Assembly: GCA_037157565.1 (NCBI GenBank)
Contig: JAZHRO010000013.1
Location: 76,439,501 to 76,503,500, forward strand
Direction of reading: 5' to 3'
Origin: Thalassia testudinum
Lineage: Eukaryota; Streptophyta; Magnoliopsida; Alismatales; Hydrocharitaceae
DNA length: 64,000 bases
Shown: in pieces, positions 54,235 to 64,000 of the stretch
Position numbering within the stretch: position 1 is the stretch's first letter
Layout of the letters: each line of letters opens with the position of its first letter
The notes under the pieces: generated by a model
The model's input: the letters and a program-made list of their open reading frames with translations, nothing else
Databases searched by the model: none
What the model was told of the DNA's origin: nothing
Made by a program: the position numbers and the translations under genes

Positions 54235-55190
54235 TCCTCTAGGTGATCCAATTCAAGAGATTCGAGATAAAAGTTCTTCATTAGCTCTAGCACAAATAGC
54301 ATTGAGATCTCTTTGGTGCTCCCTCAGCAAATCATTGAGAAATTGGATCTTTTCCTAGCACACAAGGGTGGGGCACCTAATGGGGCTACATGTCCTCCAC
54401 CAACAGTCAAACTCTCTCAAACTCTTCCTCAAGAAGCCATGGGTGTTTAAACCTGAAGTATGTCCAAAATTGAGCCCCTTTGGTAATCCCATGTAAGGAG
54501 CAAATGGTCAAAAAATGGATGAGGAAGTGCCTTCTCTAGGTCAATGGGGAAGCATTCACAGGAGGCCATAGAGCCAAAAATATGGACCAACCTTGACCTA
54601 GTCCCTCCCTCCTTAGAGCTCCTTTGTGAAAGGCAATGGTTGGATACCTTTAGATCCATTGCCCAACTTCTAAAGCCTAATCAACAAATCCATCCACACC
54701 TATATCACGACCCGTGTGTTTTCTAGTTGATCCTCTGAAGAAAGAATGAAGTTGAAGTCAACAAAACCAGGCATCCTTGGAAACATGGAGGGAAAAGCTC
54801 TAGCCAAAAATCCTCCTTGTCAAAAGCACAAGGCCTGTAGACATTGATAACCCTGAAGGAGAAGCCATGGCTCCTTTGCTCTAGTTCCACCACCAAGTAG
54901 TAGGTCTTTATTACATTCACTCAATTGAAACTCACTGTTCTAACCAGTCAACTGACCTTTAGATCTCCATACCATACCGCATCCAAAGCTTCAATTTTTT
55001 CCAAATGAGAGCCCTCTACATGCCCCTTCATTTCTGCCATCATATGCCTCCAATTTTGTTTCTTGTAACAACTCTATATCTACCAAACTTTCCCTCATAT
55101 ATCTTCCCAAAACACCTCTTCTCATCTTGTCCCTTAGTCCGGCGATCCTCATTTCCTAAGCATTGCAACCTACTTTGCCGCTTTGCATGG
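54235..55190 (-). pseudogene. LINE-d endonuclease domain
   Basis: Minus-strand APE-type endonuclease of an L1-like LINE, which nicks the target DNA. From the right: RDKMRRGVLGRYMRESLVDI and LLQETKLE (about 55130-55050, with the catalytic Glu), FRVINVYRPCAFDKEDFW (about 54855-54800), a decayed GDFN site near 54750, RLVHIFGSMASCECFPIDLE (about 54600-54540), then HPFFDHLLLTWD (about 54520), where SDH is usual. The frame then runs to NFYLESLELDHLED (about 54275-54240), into the Copia-C target site. RT follows at 34368 and below. Confidence 0.8.
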
Positions 55191-57200
55191 CTTATCTCTT
55201 GCGGTGCATTTTTCCACTATATGGAGTCCAACAATACCAGCCAAGGTCAAATTACTTTTGGACTATCCTCGTGAGCAAGGATAACAGAAGGAGTGGCAGA
55301 GACACAATGCGCTTGCCCACCCATACCACCTGCCTCTGCAGTACTAGATGAGCCTCGTTCTTGACTCTTGTTGAGACGTCACTGATAGATAAAGGAAAGA
55401 CCTGCAAAGAAAATGTTAGTAGGTGCATTAATGTGAAAAAACTTTTGTTTTTCTTTTTTTCTTTTTTTTAGGGGAACTCAATTGAGCATGATGGTGGTTT
55501 AGAATCTCATGCAAAGTGCGATAGAGTCAAATATGGCCACCAAAACAACATCCAATATGAGCATAAATGTTAAAGTCTTTATCCACAAGCTGTACATGGC
55601 CAATAAGTGATTGCAGATGGCTAACTTGTGAGTCCATCCACACTTAAGCTAGAGAGTTCTCATCCATAATTAAGCCACAGAAATGAACTTCTTTTCTGCT
55701 TTTCAGAAAAAAAAAAAAGAACTTTTCTGTTCATTCTTCCTTTTTTTTGATCTTCCTTCGTTTCTTTCTTTCCATCTCACTCTTGAAGGCTTTCTTTTTC
55801 ATTTTTATAAAACAAGAATATTGAGTGTAATTTTAGTAGGCTAGTTGCAATGACACGACACAATTACTGTAACATCACGTCTATTTAAGGGATGTGCTTT
55901 TCGTACTGGATGTGCCAGGCTGCTCCTTTTGCATATTTACCTTTTGAATGAACAAACTGGAAGCATACTCTTTGGCACCCTTTTAGTTAATTTGGGTGTA
56001 ATAAGAAGCTTGCTAAGACTTGGCATATCTCTCCAGCTAAAGATGATAAAGATCAGTCTAAATTTGATGGTTTTCACGATCTTAGCTAGGAGAATTGTAC
56101 AATTATTAAATTTATTTTATATGTTGGAGAGACTGATTTATGAAAATTTCCTCTGATATGATAGTTAATTTTTCATGGTATATGTTATTTGGTTATTTCT
56201 ACAACTTTTAGTCTGCAATTTTTCCACCCAGTCCCTATTCAAGAGATATTAAGGTTTCTTGATTGTAGATGATCAATTTTTTCTGATACTTTGATCTCTT
56301 CCTCCTTTTTGTTTTTCCCACCATCCAATCATCATGGAAAAACACGGTGTGTGTAGCAGTGATAAGGATTGTGCTCTGCAGAGTGCCACATTTTTGCAGG
56401 AGGTGACGTTTGCAAACGAAGGAGGTCCAATGTAGAGTGATCAAGAAGATGTCAATGTATAGGACTACTGCAGTAGTCAGGTGGTAATGCTTGCAGATCA
56501 AATAAGGCTGCAAAAACTGGTGGTTGGTATTCAAGTGGCGAACTCACTAAGGAGTTTATGGCATGGGAGTGAGTCATCAGGGATTAATTATTGTTGTATT
56601 TTTTAATATTTAAATTCAAAATATTTAATCAAAATAGGCATATTAATAAATATAGTAATAAAATTGTGGCACACACGGTCATGTGTAAAACTAATATACT
56701 TTTACAAACAATATTCAAAGTGAATAAGTAGAGATCAGTATATATTCATATTGAAAATGACAAAAACAAATTTCACCAGCATCTTCATATAAAAATTGGC
56801 TCATTAATAAGCTGAATTACTGAAATTGACCTGGTAACTCTTGGTATTCAAACTCAGATCAACTGATTAACTAATATCTACACTCATTCAAGGTTTTGGC
56901 TTAGATTGCTCGATAGAGGAAATTGATTTTTCAAGCTGGGTATCAGTTAAGTATAGGTATGGAACTACATTGTAGTTGCTGCAATGATGAGAGTAGGCAA
57001 GTGGGGAGCATTCTGCGTGTGACGGAGTGACCCACTTGGAGAGCACACTTGGCCATGAACATATGATCTACCCATGCATCTCTGTTCTAATAGATCCCTA
57101 GGATGTGTGCCTTGTTGGTTATTTCACCCACTTGCTTAATGTGTGACATGAACAATGCTATTCTGTGCATAGCGAGGGATATTTGTTGGCTGTTTCATTA
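55191..57200. other. Unassigned DNA, no gene recognised
   Basis: The first few hundred bases may be the LINE-d 5' region. Further on, T-rich runs (55440-55470, 55740) and AT-rich DNA (56590-56800). No recognised protein block, RNA gene or terminal repeats. Confidence 0.4.
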
Positions 57201-57780
57201 GTTCTTTTGATTCTGATTACTACTTGTTGCTGCTGTTATATCATTTTTCAGCCCCCAACAGGGCTATTCCTAAACCATTTGGATCTAAGGTTAAGCCCTT
57301 TGCATCTACTATTGTCGTTGTAGTCCAATGTGCAAATTTTAAGCTTTGTGCCCATAACAACATCTTTTGGTTACAATCTGTTCATATCTTTATTGGGGGT
57401 CAGAAAGAAACTATATTCTTACCTCTGATGTTCCAGATTCAAAAGCTCCGAAATATGAGAAGTAGGAGCAAGAATTAACCTTGTTTCCAATGACATTAAG
57501 CTTAAAATATCTACTCAATAGAATAAGAAGGATGCTAAGGAGATTTTGGTGAGTCTGGCAAAGAAGTATGTATAGAGGTCCAACGATTCTTGGGTATGGA
57601 TATTTATCGACAAAAATGTTTGCAACAAAAGAAAAATGTCTCTAGCTGACAATTACAATGGTGCGGAGCCCTTATATGAGGAGTTGACTATTTTCAAACT
57701 TCATGCTGCAAGTTGTGGACTGCTTATAGGCAAGTGGCCGGTTTATATGTTTTTGGATGGTTTCCATGCTATTTTTCCCT
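57201..57780 (+). pseudogene. Copia-type gag fragment
   Basis: Frame 57224-57478 has FWLQSVHIFIGGQKETIF, the conserved W..S..FI.G.K segment of copia gag. After a frame change, SKAPKYEKWEQE lies near 57438, NKKDAKEILVSLAKKYV near 57522 and NGAEPLYEELTIF near 57658. This is a gag N-terminal half with frame breaks, different from Copia-D gag that starts 700 bp later. Its own LTRs were not found. Confidence 0.55.
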
Positions 57781-57841
57781 AGTGCCTCTCGATATAAGGG
57801 CACGTAGGGCCAATAATAATCATCTCATATTGGTCTTAACA
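57781..57841 (+). repeat. Copia-D 5' LTR, right end
   Basis: AATAATAATCATCTCATATT followed by GGTCTTAACA at 57841, directly before a primer site. Style is like the Copia-A and Copia-B LTR ends. The LTR start is not identified, and the partner LTR lies outside the window. Confidence 0.6.
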
Positions 57842-57856
57842 TGGTATTAGAGCAGC
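57842..57856 (+). promoter_or_regulatory. Copia-D primer binding site
   Basis: TGGTATTAGAGCAGC, one base from the tRNA-iMet core TGGTATCAGAGC. Confidence 0.8.
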
Positions 57857-58469
57857 GATTCTAGACCGGTGCTTGGATACCCCACCAAAACCCTAACCCT
57901 CAAAACAACCCTTCCACTAAGGAAAAAGGCCTTATCCCTCTCTTTTCTCCTCACTGGTGCCATCAGCTCCTTCACCGGTGTAGCTAGTGGCATCGCTAGG
58001 TGTTGTTCAAGACTCCTAAAGCTGTCGCAGGGCCTCCCTTGCCCCATCGCGCGGTTGCTGCAGTGTGGCTGCAGGTTGATCAACACCCCTAGCGATGCAG
58101 CAGTGCCTTCCTTGTCCATTGCTCGGCCATTGCAGCATCGCCAGGGGTCAACCAACACCCTTAGTGCCGTCGTAGCATCTTCTCGCTATAGAGGACTTGT
58201 AGCGTCACCCAGAGCTGCCGTAGGCCCTTGGCTTTGCCCAACGGCACCACCAAAGGCCCTCAACCCGCCTAAACCTCTCTCTCTCTATCCTCTTGCCTCC
58301 TTAGCGTCGCGTAAGGCAATGTTATTGCACGTGGGGGGGTTGATCTAGTTGACAGAGGTGTTGATGGACTGTTTTGTTGCTCCTTGTAGCCCTTAATGAT
58401 CTGAAATTAATTTTTCAGATTTGTTTGGTGTGTTGGTTGTAAAGCTTATGCAGTAGATCATACAAAAGT

Positions 58470-59036
58470 GTTTTTGTGTTGCTTCCAATGAGCCAAACAA
58501 TTACGGGAGATCAAAAGGAGGAGCCCTTGAGCGACTTGATGGGGAAATTATCTATCACGAGCGTACCTACACATATACAGGGGACATTTATTAAGTTGGA
58601 TGAATCCAACTTCATGCTTTGGTCCACATCTTTTTCTTGGTTCATTGGATCACACAGGAAGAAGTATATTCTTACGCAGGATGAGCCAACTGTAAAGTCT
58701 GCAGATTAGGAAGATGATAACGATTGGGTTGCTATATACATGCTTAACAGCATAAAATAGAATATAGCAAAGCAGGTCATGTCTTATTCCTCTGTCAAGA
58801 AGATGTGGGAGGTCCTAGATGAGATACATTCCCACATAAGCCTTCTAAAAGGGGACCATGTCTTTGGTTGATTTTTATGGTTCCATGAAGAATCTCTGGG
58901 ATGAACAAGACCTCCTTTAGCCTGTGTCTTCTGATGTTGTTATGATTAAACAATGTGAGGCTATATGGTTTGCACAAATGCTTGCTACGTTGGGTCTTGG
59001 GTGTAAGGCTGTCAAGGATCATTTCATGACACTGGA
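58470..59036 (+). pseudogene. Copia-D gag, N-terminal part
   Basis: Opens near ATG 58488 (MSQTITGDQKEEPLSDLMGK). Blocks: FIKLDESNFMLWSTSFSWFI (about 58588), VKKMWEVLDEIHS (58795), then frame changes. A segment at about 58945-59036 reads like the C-terminal helix region (QCEAIWFAQML). Cut at 59041 by the gag-only element. Confidence 0.7.
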
Positions 59037-59041
59037 GGTTC

Positions 59042-60232
59042 TGATAGGATCTATAAAAAGATGGATGGCTACATGCACAAACACGCAAACACAATATCAG
59101 TAATAACAAGAAAGATTTGCACAAATTAAAATCACAGAAATTGACATAAGATATATAGTGGTTCCCACTCATCTGGGTACTCCACTACCTAAGCCTCCCA
59201 GCTTAGGATTTTTAACTCGATTCCCTCAACCCCGTGGAAATCAATTTACTAAACGAGATAATTTACGGGTTACCTCAACCCAATTACAATGGGTTTGTTA
59301 CAACATAATGAGCAACAAGCTCAATTACAAATAAGAGAACAGGTGTACGATAAAAGAAATCTTACAACTAAATACCTAAGCATCTCAACAAAAATATATA
59401 AATGATATTACCGATTTAAGAGCCTAGAATGCACGATATTTGCTTTGTGAGTGCGTGAACAAAACACGTTGAGAAGTTTGCAAAACGTAGGGAGATTTAA
59501 GGGCAGCAAACACTTTTCTTCTCTTCAAATATGGTGGAAAAATGAAATTCAAAGCTCTAGAATTTTCCTTGTCTCTCTTGTGTGCAAACTAAGAGTCCAA
59601 GACTCATTTTATAGAGTTAGGACCTTAGTGGGTCATCTACTAGATGTTGGGGTTTAAATCCCAACATTTATATTGCCTAAATTAATTTTCTAGCCATTCA
59701 GTTTTGAGCCAACGGCTAACTGGTATGGGTACTCGTTGCTTTCAGATTTGGGTTTCAAACACTTAACACAAATCTGTAACCACTTGTACTGATACTGATC
59801 ATGAGTACGGGTATTCGCAAGGTACATGTTTGTTTATTTGAAAAAATTCAAACCTGTAACTCACATGGACTAGTACTAAACTTTAGTACCGGTACTTGTA
59901 GGTTAACAAATACCTTTTTGAAGTGAATTAAACAATTACGTTCTTTGAAAAAGATCATAGCACATATCTTAGTTTATCTTTAATTAATTTTACGATCTAA
60001 GTTGTATTCCTTTATTAAGAGTCATACATTCTATGAAATGAAAACCTAATCTAGAAAACATAGAAGTCGAAGATGATCTTCTCCTCCTTGACTCCTTATC
60101 ATCTTGCCTCTTCTTTGTCATCATGCTTGTTTGCCTTGATCTTTACCTAAATCTGAAAAGCACTCAATTGCAAATATTAATCCATAATAATTTTTTTAAC
60201 ATCAAAACAAGATGTGGAACAAGGTTCCAACA
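59042..60232 (-). repeat. 3' LTR of the gag-only element
   Basis: On the plus strand TGATAGGATCTATAAAAAG to GTTCCAACA. Contains ACTAGTACTAAAC and TTTAGTACCGGTACTTG near 59870-59900. Confidence 0.9.
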
Positions 60233-60609
60233 AGCTCTCCCTTTTTGGTGTTGACAAAACTATCTTGCACATAGATATAAAATTTTTTTTAGCAATGTTA
60301 TATGAAGGAAAAACTTTTAATTTAATCATCCCCCTCAATATATGCTTCCCTTAAAAATATTACTATTTGCTTTTTATTCTTCTCCTCCTTTTTGTCAATC
60401 ATCAAAAAATGTAGGGATAAAAAAAAATACTAATAGTAGAATGATGAAGGTGGATGCTAAGCTCCATTAGCCCATCTTTCCTGCTTTTCATGTAATCTAT
60501 AGAACGGTTTAAGTGTTCCGTTGTATGCCTTGAACACCCACGGATCACTTTGATCTACTCTTGCAAAATAATGTAAAATGTCTTTCCTAGGTACCTATTT
60601 TCTTGTGGG
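60233..60609 (-). other. Gag-only element, 3' untranslated region
   Basis: Noncoding, with polypurine tract AAAAAGGGAGAGCT on the minus strand (60233-60246) directly before the 3' LTR start TGTTGGAACC. Confidence 0.75.
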
Positions 60610-61116
60610 TCATTTTAGGTTAGCACCTTTCAAATCTTGAGATTTATAGACCTCTCTTGCGTTAGGTCTATAATTCTTGGGATTATTGGCCTTTTGGTAC
60701 ATCCATGCATGCCTAGGTGCATGTGATTTATTTTGTGTATTCTTTTTTCTATGAAATTTTGATTTTAAAGAATCACAAAATTCAGTTGTTTTGAGATTAT
60801 TTAAAGTCTCATCAAAATGCTCATAAATATCTTTTAGTTCTACTATCTTTGCATGCAACTGATTATTAGTCTCTTTTGACATTTCTAATTCTATTTCTAA
60901 ACATGATTTGTCCTTTTTAAACAACTTAGCTTGATGATATAATTCTTCATAAGCTTCAAGTAATTCTTCAAGAGAAAAGTCAGGATTTACATCATCTTCT
61001 GTGTCTTCTGTAGTGGCTACCAAGTAAGGGTGTGCGACCTCATCGTCATCGAAATCGATGTCTATGTCGGACTCGCTATCACTCCACATTTCTTTAAGAG
61101 CTTTCTTCTTGTTTGC
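60610..61116 (-). pseudogene. Gag-only element, gag C-terminal coiled-coil part
   Basis: Frame 60610-61089, 159 residues: an acidic start (MWSDSESDIDIDFDDDEV) and a long predicted coiled coil (EELLEAYEELYHQAKLFKKD and onward to about residue 100), then a basic tail. Such an acidic stretch plus coiled coil after the zinc knuckle is known in SIRE-type gag. A TAA at about 61117 separates it from the preceding frame. Confidence 0.65.
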
Positions 61117-61689
61117 TTATTTTGTGTCTTCCTTCTTGTTTACAAGGTAATCCTTTCTCAAGTGTCTCTTTTTCTTGCACTCATAACAAATAATATTAGA
61201 TGGAATCTTATTCACTTGCTTATCTTGCTTCCAGAGAAATTTCTGAAAATTTCTTGTGAGCATCTCCATTTCTTCATCTTCGGATTCCGAGGTGCTTGAA
61301 TCTGTGTCCTCTTTAATTGCTCTAAAGGTAATACTCTTCTTCTTGCTTAATGTCTTCTCCTCCTTCTTCATGTTCTCCAGTTGAACCTCATAGGTCATGA
61401 GGCTTTCAATTAGATCATCAAGAGAAAGGACTGACAGGTCCTTTGCATCTTGGATCGCTGTGGGCTTTGGAGACCAATCGCTTGTAAGAGATCTTAAGAT
61501 CTTTCTTACAAGTTCCTCGTTCAGCTTGACTCCAAGATTCTTCATGGGGTTCACGATCTCTCCAAACCTCGTGTACATATCTTTGATTGTCTCTCCTTTC
61601 GTCATCTTGAAACACTCATATTCTTCGGTTAGAATAGAAATATAGGTTTCTTTTACCTTGTGAGTACCTTCATAGGTGACTTGCAGCAT
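61117..61689 (-). pseudogene. Gag-only element, gag central part with degenerate zinc knuckle
   Basis: 190-residue frame. LQVTYEGTHKVKETYISILT and YTRFGEIVNPMKNLGVKLNE match the UBN2-type gag core, followed by LVRKILRSLTSDW and AIQDAKDLSVLSLDDL. The knuckle reads CYECKKKRHLRKDYL: the last zinc ligand is Tyr instead of Cys. A stop just upstream separates it from the N-terminal frame. Confidence 0.8.
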
Positions 61690-61995
61690 GTTTCATATCT
61701 CATATGTGGATTCGCAAGCCGAGATACGGTTGAACTCTTCCCTTGATAATGCACAATAAAGTGCATTCGATACCTTTGCATTGCTCACTATTTTCTTCTT
61801 TTGATCCGTCGTCCATGCTATTCCTTCTTGCGGCTCCGGATCTAAGTATTTCTCTTGAATGAGTGTCCACGACTCCTCATACATTGCCTTGAGGAAAATT
61901 TGCATCCTCTTCTTATAGTATCCATAGTCCATCCCATCGAAGTTGGGAGGACGTGTGGATGACTGTCCTTCGATGCGCTTAGTTGATGATGCCAT
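61690..61995 (-). pseudogene. Gag-only element, gag N-terminal part
   Basis: Frame 61693-61995, 100 residues: MASSTKRIEGQSSTRPPNFD, then YYKKRMQIFLKAMYEESWTL and KVSNALYCALSREEFNRI. This is the start of a SIRE/UBN2-type gag. The stop TGA at 61693-61695, after the YEI residues, breaks an otherwise continuous protein with the next frame. Confidence 0.85.
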
Positions 61996-62022
61996 AGCGA
62001 GTAAGGATTTTTACTTCTTCTC

Positions 62023-62041
62023 ACAACCCGCTTTGCTACCA
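62023..62041 (-). promoter_or_regulatory. Primer binding site of the gag-only element
   Basis: TGGTAGCAAAGCGGGTTG on the minus strand, two bases after the 5' LTR end CCTATCA. The tRNA-iMet site is TGGTATCAGAGC (two differences in the core). Confidence 0.75.
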
Positions 62042-62043
62042 CT

Positions 62044-63219
62044 TGATAGGATTTATAAAAAGATGGATGGTTACATGCACAAATACTCAAACACAATATT
62101 AATAGTAACAAGAAAAATTTGCACAAATTACAAGCACAGAAATTGGCACAAGATGTACAGTGGTTCTCCACTCACTTGGGTACTCCATTACTTAAGCTTC
62201 CTAGCTTAGGATTTTTAACCCGATTCCCTCAACCCCGAAGAATCAATTTATTAAATGAGGTAATTCACGGGTTACCTCAACCCAATTACGTGTTTGTTAC
62301 GACCCAATGCGCAACAAGCTCAATTACAAATAAGAAAACAGGTGTAAGACAAGAAATCTTACAAAAAATACCTAAGCCTCTCAACAAATATATATAAATG
62401 ATATTACTGATTTGAGAGCCTAGAATGAATGATATTTGCTTTGTGAATGCGTGAACTAAACACGTTGAGAAGTTTGCAAAACGTAGAGAGATTTGAGGGC
62501 AGCAAACACTTTTCTTCTCTTCAAATATGGTGGGAAAATGAAATTCAAAGCTCTAGAATTTTCCTTGTCTCTCTTGTGTGCAAACTAAGAGTCTAAGACT
62601 CATTTTATAGAGTTAGGACCTTAGTGGGTCGTCTATTAGACGTTAGGGCTTAAATCCCAACGTTCGTATTGCTTAAATTAAATTTCTAGCCGTTCAGTTT
62701 TGAGCCAACGGCTAACTAGTACCAGTACTCGTTTCCAGATTTGGGTTTCAAACACTTAACACAAATCTGTAACCCACTTGTACTGGTATTGATCATGAGT
62801 ACCGGTACTCGCAGGGTACAGGCTTGTTCTTTGAAAAAACTCAAACCTATAACTCATATGTACTGGTACTAAACTTTAGTACCGGTACTTGTGGGTTAAC
62901 AAGTACCTTTCTGAAGTGAATTAAACAGTTACGTTATTTGAAAAAGATCGTAGCACAAATTCTAGTTTATCTCTAATTAATTTTACAATCTAAGTTGTAT
63001 TCCTTTATTAAGAGGCATACATTCTATGAAATGAAAACCTAATTTAGAAAACATAAAAGTCGAAGATGATCTTCTCCTCGACTCCTTATCATCTTGCCTC
63101 CTTGTCATCATGTCTGTTTTCCTTGATCTTCAACTAAATCTGAAAAGCACTCAATTGCAAACATTAATCCATAATAATTTTGTTAACATTAAAATAAGAT
63201 GTGGAACAAGATTCCAACA
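62044..63219 (-). repeat. 5' LTR of the gag-only element
   Basis: Partner of 59042-60232. Contains ATGAGTACCGGTACTCGC (about 62794) and TTTAGTACCGGTACTTG (about 62875). Confidence 0.9.
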
Positions 63220-63224
63220 GGTTC

Positions 63225-63490
63225 TTCCTACATTAACGTAGATCTATGCTAGACTATCTTGCGTAGAGACGACTGATCATGTTCCTCCTGTAGAGTCACC
63301 TGCCATGGCTGCATTTGGTTGTGGCAGAGGTAACTCAGGTGGCTGGGGGAGAGGATGTGGAGCCAGAGGAGGTGGTTGTGGTTGAGAATGTTCAGGATTA
63401 TTTTGTGAGCACTGTCACAAAACGAATCACACTATTGATCGATGTTGGTTGAAGCATGGCTACCTACAAGCCATCAGATGAATCAGGCGT
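63225..63490 (+). pseudogene. Copia-D gag, C-terminal part with zinc knuckle
   Basis: Resumes after the gag-only element: a Gly/Arg-rich stretch (FGCGRGNSGGWGRGCGARGG, about 63315-63374), then the knuckle CEHCHKTNHTIDRCW (about 63402), CX2CX4HX4C. A TGA interrupts it at about 63383. Confidence 0.75.
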
Positions 63491-64000
63491 CGTACAATAT
63501 TTCTGACAGTCATGGAGCAGAGGATGATTAGCAAAGCTCACAGGTTATGATTTCTAGAGAGGACTATGAGAGGTTGGTGGCATCTTACTTTGCTTCACCT
63601 GCTACTGGGGCTTCTACCAATCAGTCGACAGGTATTGTTGCTTCTGTTCGTGGGGCTCGTACTCCCAATTGTTTCGCAGATTCAGGTTCTCATATTACGG
63701 GAGATAATACACTATTTTCCTTAGATCTCTTGATAATCCTTTACATGTCAGAGTGGCAGATGGTGCCCGCCATCTATGACTGGGCTTGGTGATATTTCTC
63801 TTTCTCCACATCTACAGTTATCTGATGCTCCCAAATTCACATTGAATCTTATGTCAATTAGTTAGATTACAAAACACTAATGCCAGGGTATTTCTCACGA
63901 TTCATTCTTTTATTTGCAGGACCTCCAGACGAGGAAGTAGATTGGTGGATGACTTGAGTAGGATGGTCTGTACCACCTTCATTTTCCTTCTGATCATGCT
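63491..64000 (+). pseudogene. Copia-D protease remnant, runs off the window
   Basis: Frame 63547-63792 contains CFADSGSHITGDNTLF (about 63676), the protease active site with Asp kept. It matches the D-S-G-A-[TS]-x-H-[IM] pattern, with the Ala replaced by Ser. Beyond about 63700 the frame shifts, and LSPHLQLSDAPKFTLNLMSI (63799-63858) is the end of the domain. Confidence 0.7.

Larger units (their letters stand above)
59042..63219 (-). mobile_element. Gag-only LTR retrotransposon (TR-GAG type), SIRE-like gag
   Basis: LTRs of 1191 bp (59042-60232) and 1176 bp (62044-63219) are flanked by a perfect duplication GGTTC (59037-59041, 63220-63224). The minus-strand primer site TGGTAGCAAAGC follows the 5' LTR and AAAAAGGGAGAGCT precedes the 3' LTR. 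The ~1.8-kb internal region encodes only gag; protease, integrase and RT are absent. The gag resembles the SIRE/Maximus copia lineage. Non-autonomous gag-bearing elements of this kind are called TR-GAG in plants. It would need pol from a relative. Confidence 0.9.
57842..64000 (+). mobile_element. Copia-D: copia retrotransposon, right end outside the window
   Basis: Primer site, a ~630-bp leader with GC-rich stretches, gag from about 58470, then an insertion (59042-63219), then gag zinc knuckle and protease to the window end. RT and the 3' LTR would lie to the right. It is split by the gag-only element with perfect duplication GGTTC. Confidence 0.75.

Noticed and set aside
57847..58348. Overlapping frames on both strands in the Copia-D leader
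   Set aside because: Position between primer site and gag, GC-rich composition, open on both strands; no recognised domain.

Overview
The window is repeat-dense nuclear DNA of a flowering plant. It holds Ty3/gypsy elements of the Athila type (gag, protease, RT, RNase H, integrase; primer site matching tRNA-Asp), Ty1/copia elements with tRNA-iMet-type primer sites, L1-like LINEs and cut-and-paste DNA transposons with plant-type target duplications. A monocot is possible, but the sequence does not prove it. No intact host gene was found. One stretch (about 15586-15810) resembles the promoter and first exon of a host gene, but this is weak. Nearly every transposon reading frame is broken by stops and frameshifts, so they are annotated as pseudogenes.

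Layout. 1-458: end of an Athila-type LTR in minus orientation. 459-7753: plus-strand Athila-like element (Athila-1) lacking its 5' end. 7754-11567: old unassigned sequence with LTR-like traces. 11568-12502: a 935-bp retroposon with a perfect 17-bp target duplication and no recognised gene. 12520-17270: AT-rich and low-complexity DNA, a MITE candidate, a TA/TATG microsatellite and the candidate first exon.

17500-29544 is a layered insertion complex. A plus-strand LINE (LINE-a) is split by a Mutator-like element (17798-20183), which carries a small minus-strand LTR element (18169-20064). Next to it a minus-strand LINE (LINE-b) is split by Copia-A (21143-29230, TSD ATGGT). Copia-A is split by a hAT-like element (22549-28054), and that is split by Copia-B (22647-27364). 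30300-30748 is a third LINE tail (LINE-c).

32690-55190 is a second complex. A minus-strand LINE (LINE-d) has its RT at 32690-34368 and its endonuclease at 54240-55190. It is split by a hAT-like element (34369-35730) and by Copia-C (35758-54234, perfect TSD TCCTC). Copia-C is interrupted inside its protease by a complete-length minus-strand Athila element (Athila-2, 37898-49414, TSD CTGAG/CTAAG). From about 57.2 kb to the end, Copia-D (plus) is interrupted by a gag-only LTR element (59042-63219, perfect TSD GGTTC), a TR-GAG type.

The insertion order can be read from the nesting: LINEs first, then Copia-A, Copia-C and the DNA transposons, then Copia-B, Athila-2 and the gag-only element. The autonomous families present could have supplied proteins for the non-autonomous ones, but none visible here looks active. 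Less explained signals are: a tRNA-like sequence and a perfect 15-bp inverted repeat in the Athila-2 LTRs, a paired conserved motif in the 3' spacer of both Athila elements, a palindromic ACCGGT module shared by unrelated LTRs, and the orphan retroposon at 11.6-12.5 kb.
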